A stretch of DNA of 22,222 nt from Chloromonas sp. AAM2. Lineage: Eukaryota; Chlorophyta; Chlorophyceae; Chlamydomonadales; Chlamydomonadaceae. The position numbers and the translations under genes were made by a program. The stretch spans positions 9,048-31,269 of the forward strand of contig QAXH01005699.1 of assembly GCA_004335635.1 (NCBI GenBank), read 5' to 3'. This document shows positions 18,464 to 22,222 of the stretch, in pieces. The notes below the pieces were generated by a model. The model was not told the origin of the DNA. It worked only from the letters and a program-made list of their open reading frames with translations, and did no database searches. Position 1 is the stretch's first letter; every line of letters begins with the position of its first letter.

Positions 18464-19711
18464 ATGGATAGCCAACTGAATGCATGCACGCAAGGATTGA
18501 CAGCCTTCCAAGCAAATATGAAGGTTGTCATGTCAGCTCAGTTCTGCTTTCACCAGTTTTTGACCTTGCGGCGTGAGGTATTATGGTTCGTCAGGCGGTA
18601 TGTACAATCACTGGCAACTGCAGCCGAAGCAGTAAAGCAGCTGTCCACCCTCGACGAGTTCGACAATAGCCTGCAGTCTGGTGTTTCCTGTCAGCACATC
18701 CACCTGCTTGCCAACAGAGCGGAAGCCCTGAATCGCCAGCTGCACCAGGTCGCAAATGAGCACCGCACGGCTATCGGCAGATGCCAGGAGCTGATAGGGA
18801 AGGCTGCTGGCGGTGCCCTGGAAAGTCAGGGAAGCGGAACGTGAGTGCAGGACTTGGGCGGTTTTTATGCTTGAAATCTAAATAAAAATAAATCGTGTTC
18901 TTCATGTTCGTCATGGGCTTATGACGCCTTTGCACGCTTTTCTGCAGGGTGATGCAGCAGCAGGCAATGGGCATGAACGATAAGGAAGGCAGGCACTCAA
19001 GGAAAGAGAAGTTAGGTGAAAGAGTGATGGAGGGGGCAGTTGCTGTGGGCACCACAGGAATCTTGGTGGCAGAGGCGCTGGCAGAAATAAGCTCAATAGG
19101 AACGATCGTGGCGGGCGCTGTGGGCATGGGGGCTCTGGCGTTAGCTGGCGCTGCCGGTGCTCACCAATCACACCACAGCAGTAGAGCCGTAAGTGAGGCA
19201 GTCTCGTGCTCTTCTGCGCTGCAAGTTGAACTCAACATACGTGCTGAACATATGACATAATCTGTGCTAACAAGTGTGGATACAGCAAATGTGAGGACAG
19301 CTTTCCTACCCTGTGCACGAATATGGCGCATCGCCATGTGGTGGCATGGATACTCAGACGCGTGCGTTTGTTGGGATTTGAATGCAGGAGCGCGCACGTG
19401 AGAATATACTGCAGGAATCAAAAGATGCTGAGGAATTAAAACAGTCATTGGCCATGTTGAGTGGACCCCTGGTGTTTGCGCTTCAAAACCTCGCTGCAAC
19501 CATTGATCAGCTATCCCAGCACTTCAATGCCAGTGCCAGAGACATGCAGCAGTTTAGTCTCATGGTGCGCGTGGCCTTGACCACCGAAGATCAGGAAAGA
19601 CGGAGCCTGAGTTTTGGGTCCTTGCTCAGAATTGCTGGTGATCTGAAGAAGCACCGGTTATTTCTGAATTCTGCGATCCCACTTGTTCGGGAATACATCA
19701 GCGCCTACTGA
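18464..19711 (+). CDS. Unrecognised helical protein with central Gly/Ala-rich hydrophobic hairpin (3 exons, 313 aa)
   Basis: Exons are 18464-18840, 18948-19188 and 19388-19711. The donors are strong (GTGAGT, GTAAGT), all phases agree, and the total is 942 nt. The ATG is the first after an in-frame TGA at 18383. I do not recognise the family. Residues 1-125 look all-helical with coiled-coil-like heptads (LANRAEALNRQLHQVANEHR region, about 86-105). A charged Lys/Arg/Glu patch (138-151) leads into a hydrophobic segment of about 43 residues (155-197), rich in Gly, Ala, Val, Ile and Leu. This segment is broken once by Glu-Ala-Leu-Ala-Glu, as in a two-helix membrane hairpin. A His/Ser stretch (198-204) and a second helical region (207-313, ERARENILQESKDAEELKQS onward) follow. 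This helix-hairpin-helix plan recalls apolipoprotein L and alpha-helical pore-forming proteins in shape only. It is in tandem with BBS1; any functional link is unproven. Confidence 0.75.
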
Positions 19712-20136
19712 GAAGTGAAATGCTGCAAGCCACGCTTAATCTGACCTGCATACACAGTACAGAGTGCATGTATGCATTGCCTAATGTTCTCAATGAGTTC
19801 TCAATCATTGAATGATGTCGTGAAGCTTCTTATTTGTCAACCTTTTCTCTCTAATACCAGGGAGGGGGGGTGTATAGAAAATGACCATAGGTGCGAATGG
19901 GTATCTTTGAACCACTTGTTGCTTACTGTGTGAGGAGCTCGAATCCAAGGTTTCAGGTCAGTCTGAGATGGAAGCTACTTTTTCGACCTTCGAGTATTTT
20001 TTGGGTTTATGGCTCAACCACAACGAATTCACACGTGTGCACCATAACTGTTCTGCCTGTCTGCAAGTACCCAGAGCTAGCCTGCTCACAGGTTCCATGC
20101 GGTAGCTAGCTTAGACGGCTACATCCTGTTTTGCCT
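19712..20136. other. 3' UTR of the helical-hairpin gene; no gene seen
   Basis: No supportable coding frame was found. The stretch contains a short G run (about 19861-19870) and ATG/TGA-rich sequence. It is probably transcribed as 3' UTR of the gene ending at 19711. Confidence 0.4.
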
Positions 20137-20252
20137 TCAGTTGGCCTGCCTTGCCTGCTTTGTTCCGCGCTTTCGTTTTGCTCTCTTGCTCAGGGTAGGC
20201 CAGGGCGGTGCCCATTCCCTTCCGGGTCCTCTGACGGCTTCCCTCTGGTGAA
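20137..20252. repeat. Dispersed repeat copy C (TTGCTCAGGGTAGGCCAGG family)
   Basis: This is the longest partner of the copy in BBS1 intron 3 (13131-13240). Both have GGCCTGCC, a CTGCTTTG- or CTGCTCTG-like step, TTGCTCAGGGTAGG, a CGG step, GCCCAT and TGACGGC in the same order. The orientation is the same as copies A and B. Confidence 0.7.
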
Positions 20253-20455
20253 TACATATACATATACAGATGCCATGCGGCGAGGCCAGGAAAGCCGCTG
20301 GTCTCAATTTCAGTTCCTCAATCACGTGCTGTTGACCACACTCGAATGAGCCAGAAAGGAGGTCAGCGCAGCCTTGAAGTGAAAGCCCTTGCACGCATCG
20401 GTTGCATTCATCTGGAGCACAAGTCCAAACTTTCAGTTTAAGCTCCTACAGTTTC

Positions 20456-20460
20456 TGTAA
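20456..20460 (+). promoter_or_regulatory. Candidate TGTAA poly(A) signal for the helical-hairpin gene
   Basis: This is the only plus-strand TGTAA I noticed downstream of the stop at 19711. It would give a 3' UTR of about 750 nt, which is not unusual for chlorophyte genes. A five-base motif alone is weak evidence. Confidence 0.3.
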
Positions 20461-21174
20461 CAGTATCAGGTCAGACCCTGTTTTGATACATCCCAACAAC
20501 TAACCTTCGGGTTGGCGCTTTTCATAAGGCACTTGCATCGTTCACAGGTGCAACTGTGTCAGTATCTGACAGGCAGCATAGGCATGTCAGCCACACAGAT
20601 GCTGGCACAAGGCTGAGCGCTGGCGCTGCGGGTTCAGGGTGGCCAGTCCTAGCTTCATCAGTTACTTGGTAGTACTGCGAAGAGTATCCTGGCCACAATG
20701 TGAGTTGCTGCCTCATTCTGTCCAGGTCTCTGACAACGTACCCCTGCATCTGCCTGTACACTCATGCTTCCTGCACACTCATGCTCTTCAGTCAATCTCA
20801 CGTCACGTTTCCTGCACACTAATGCTCAGCAGTCAATCTCACGTCACACTTCCTGCACACTCTTGCACACTCTACCCTGCACACTCTTGCACACTCCTGC
20901 TGTGACTCTGTAGTCACTCAAAAGTCACACTCAGTGCGCATAAAGCATAAATAAATAACCGGCCATTATTAAAAGGGATAAGGACAATGTATCTCTCCTC
21001 CCTGTGCTGGCCTGGCCATTGACCTGCTGTGCCGGCGGCACTTCGTGTCAGTAGCAGTCGATGATTCCATTTCAGTGGATGTTGAAACGTGACAGGGCTT
21101 CACACTGTTGAAGTGTGCGCTTTCATGGCGCATGCATTCCACTGCCATGGTCCGGGGGTGGGAAGCGAGCCTGA
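20461..21174. other. Intergenic spacer and EF-G1 3' UTR; no gene seen
   Basis: This is the spacer between convergent genes. A minus-strand frame at about 20522-20761 has a moderately protein-like stretch but no motif I recognise and no in-phase splice partner, so it is not called. The right end should include the EF-G1 3' UTR. Confidence 0.4.
20758..20901. repeat. 41-bp tandem repeat grading into 24-bp CCTGCACACTCTTGCACACT repeats
   Basis: Units starting TTCCTGCACACT lie at 20768, 20809 and 20850 (period 41 bp), with AGTCAATCTCACGTCAC shared by the first two. The third unit passes into two shorter CCTGCACACTCTTGCACACT copies about 24 bp apart (20852, 20876). Confidence 0.85.
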
Positions 21175-22088
21175 TCAGGCGTGCTTGACATAGTTACGGG
21201 TGAGCTCATCCTGCGGTGGTGGCAGCAGGCAGGAAACGATTGCAACATGATGTGGCCCTCGTGGGCGGAAGCAAGGACAAAATGGCAGCTTGATAACCGT
21301 GCAACGGCATCATCCTGCACATGGTGTGGAATAGTCGCCAAAGCCTAGAGTGCATATTCATGGTTAAGGGAACCTCAGAAAGAAACAAAGAAAGAATGAA
21401 AGGAGGCCAGGTGGTTAAGCTCAAACCCCATGCAATAGAAAACCTCATGCACAGCGCTCATGCACGTATGCCATCATGGTGATAGGCTTGCTACAGACGG
21501 CCTGAGGCTGAGTTAACGGTCGCGCTCAATGCATGTGAGGGTTGACAGATCATCCATGCACGCACCTGCACCTCCTTGCTGACTTGCGCATGGTGACTGT
21601 ATTCCATGCTGAACTCCCCCTTGCCCTGAAACAGCAGCACAAGGAGGGAATCATAATTCGTTGAGCAAAGCAAGCAAGCAAGCCCGACGGCTCCATTCAA
21701 ACAATGGTGTTTCTGGCCTGCAATCACCATACAGTGACTGGTTGCGCAACTCCTTTTCAGTTTGGTTCTGGAAACTCTCCCAAATCATCTCTGCCATTTC
21801 AATTTAAGTTCAAATAAAAGAAAGTAAAATAAAAGTCTGACAGCTATTACATCGCGTTGTTTGGCGCCCTGTCACGTGTTTGGAGCGCACCACACATACA
21901 AAAGTTGCCGCGGCACGGAAAACAAAAACAATTGACAGGATGGCCCACCTGTGTATTAGATCTGAGTATAGACGAGTAGCCAAACATGTTGTTGAGTGGC
22001 ACCTCCGCCAGGATGACCGCATCATCTCCGTGTGTGGTGCTGTCCATGATCATGCCCTTGCGGCGGTTCAGGTCACCCATGGTGGTGC
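21175..22088 (-). CDS. Mitochondrial elongation factor G (EF-G1), C-terminal exons (partial)
   Basis: The window holds the last three exons: 22088-21949, 21625-21566 and 21210-21175. They have GT-AG junctions and consistent phases. They encode 78 residues plus a split codon completed upstream. The sequence is domain V of EF-G: GDLNRRKGMI, then VPLNNMFGYSSILRSNTQ, then GKGEFSMEYSHH, then a short basic C-terminus ending ELTRNYVKHA. The VPLNNMFGYS and QGKGEFSMEY motifs and the following VSKEVQ step match plant-type mitochondrial EF-G1 rather than plastid EF-G. The enzyme is a GTPase that drives translocation on mitochondrial ribosomes. One departure is the usual LRSMTQG, read here as LRSNTQG. 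The GTPase domain and start lie beyond the right edge. The gene converges on the helical-hairpin gene. Confidence 0.95.
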
Positions 22089-22112
22089 CTGCATGATGAG
22101 GGGGGTGGAAGG

Positions 22113-22125
22113 CTGTGTGTGTGCG

Positions 22126-22186
<61 letters not shown>

Positions 22187-22187
22187 G

Positions 22188-22219
<32 letters not shown>

Positions 22220-22222
22220 AGT
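22113..22222. repeat. (GT)n microsatellite in an EF-G1 intron, running off the window
   Basis: A GT dinucleotide run of more than 100 bp with a few GC interruptions starts about 25 bp upstream (in EF-G1 sense) of the acceptor of the 22088 exon. On the coding strand it is a CA tract directly upstream of the splice acceptor. Confidence 0.95.

Noticed and set aside
18082..18479. Two overlapping open frames upstream of the helical-hairpin gene
   Set aside because: No domain, no clear splice sites leading into the downstream exon, and the downstream frame has its own ATG after a stop.
20522..20761. Minus-strand open frame (YVVRDLDRMRQQLTLWPGYS)
   Set aside because: Somewhat protein-like, but no family match, no splice partner and no conservation evidence; not enough to call a gene.
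1..22222. Prokaryotic-type system (defence island, operon, gene cluster)
   Set aside because: All supportable genes are intron-containing eukaryotic genes; no adjacent gene set suggests a defence or biosynthetic system.

Overview
The window looks like nuclear DNA of a flagellated green alga, most likely a chlorophyte of the Chlamydomonadales. That placement is inference. The reasons are: a complete intron-rich BBS1 gene (a ciliary gene), a plant/algal-type mitochondrial elongation factor G, short exons split by GT-AG introns of a few hundred bases, many simple and tandem repeats inside introns, non-LTR retrotransposon remains that carry an RNase H domain, and TGTAA motifs (the green-algal poly(A) signal) near gene ends. 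It is not bacterial: there are no operons or ribosome-binding sites, and every real gene is split.

Layout. (1) About 250-4140, + strand: a graveyard of at least two non-LTR (LINE-type) retrotransposon fragments. These are the start of a reverse transcriptase, then an AP-endonuclease and linker region, then an RNase H, all broken by frameshifts and stops. (2) 4151-4223, + strand: a tRNA-Ala(UGC) gene directly downstream of the LINE debris. (3) 5116-11241, - strand: an eight-exon gene for an 870-residue ankyrin-repeat protein with a long Gln/Pro/Ser-rich middle and a helical C-terminus. I joined the exons by hand and every splice phase agrees. (4) 11242-11457: a 216-bp divergent promoter region. 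(5) 11458-17864, + strand: the complete 12-exon BBS1 gene, 612 residues, again with all phases consistent. (6) 18464-19711, + strand: a three-exon gene for an unrecognised 313-residue helical protein with a central Gly/Ala-rich hydrophobic hairpin. (7) 21175-22088, - strand: the last three exons of mitochondrial EF-G1, whose 5' part lies beyond the window. A (GT)n microsatellite fills its upstream intron to the window end.

How the parts relate. BBS1 is a core subunit of the BBSome, the coat that moves membrane proteins in cilia. It shares its upstream region head-to-head with the ankyrin gene, so the two may be co-expressed. The helical-hairpin gene follows BBS1 in tandem and converges on EF-G1. 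The most notable open items are the unassigned hairpin protein, the ankyrin/polyQ protein with its unassigned C-terminal domain, introns that begin with degenerate copies of the preceding exon end, and several small dispersed or tandem repeats that appear more than once in the window. I found no CRISPR array, defence island or other prokaryotic-style system.
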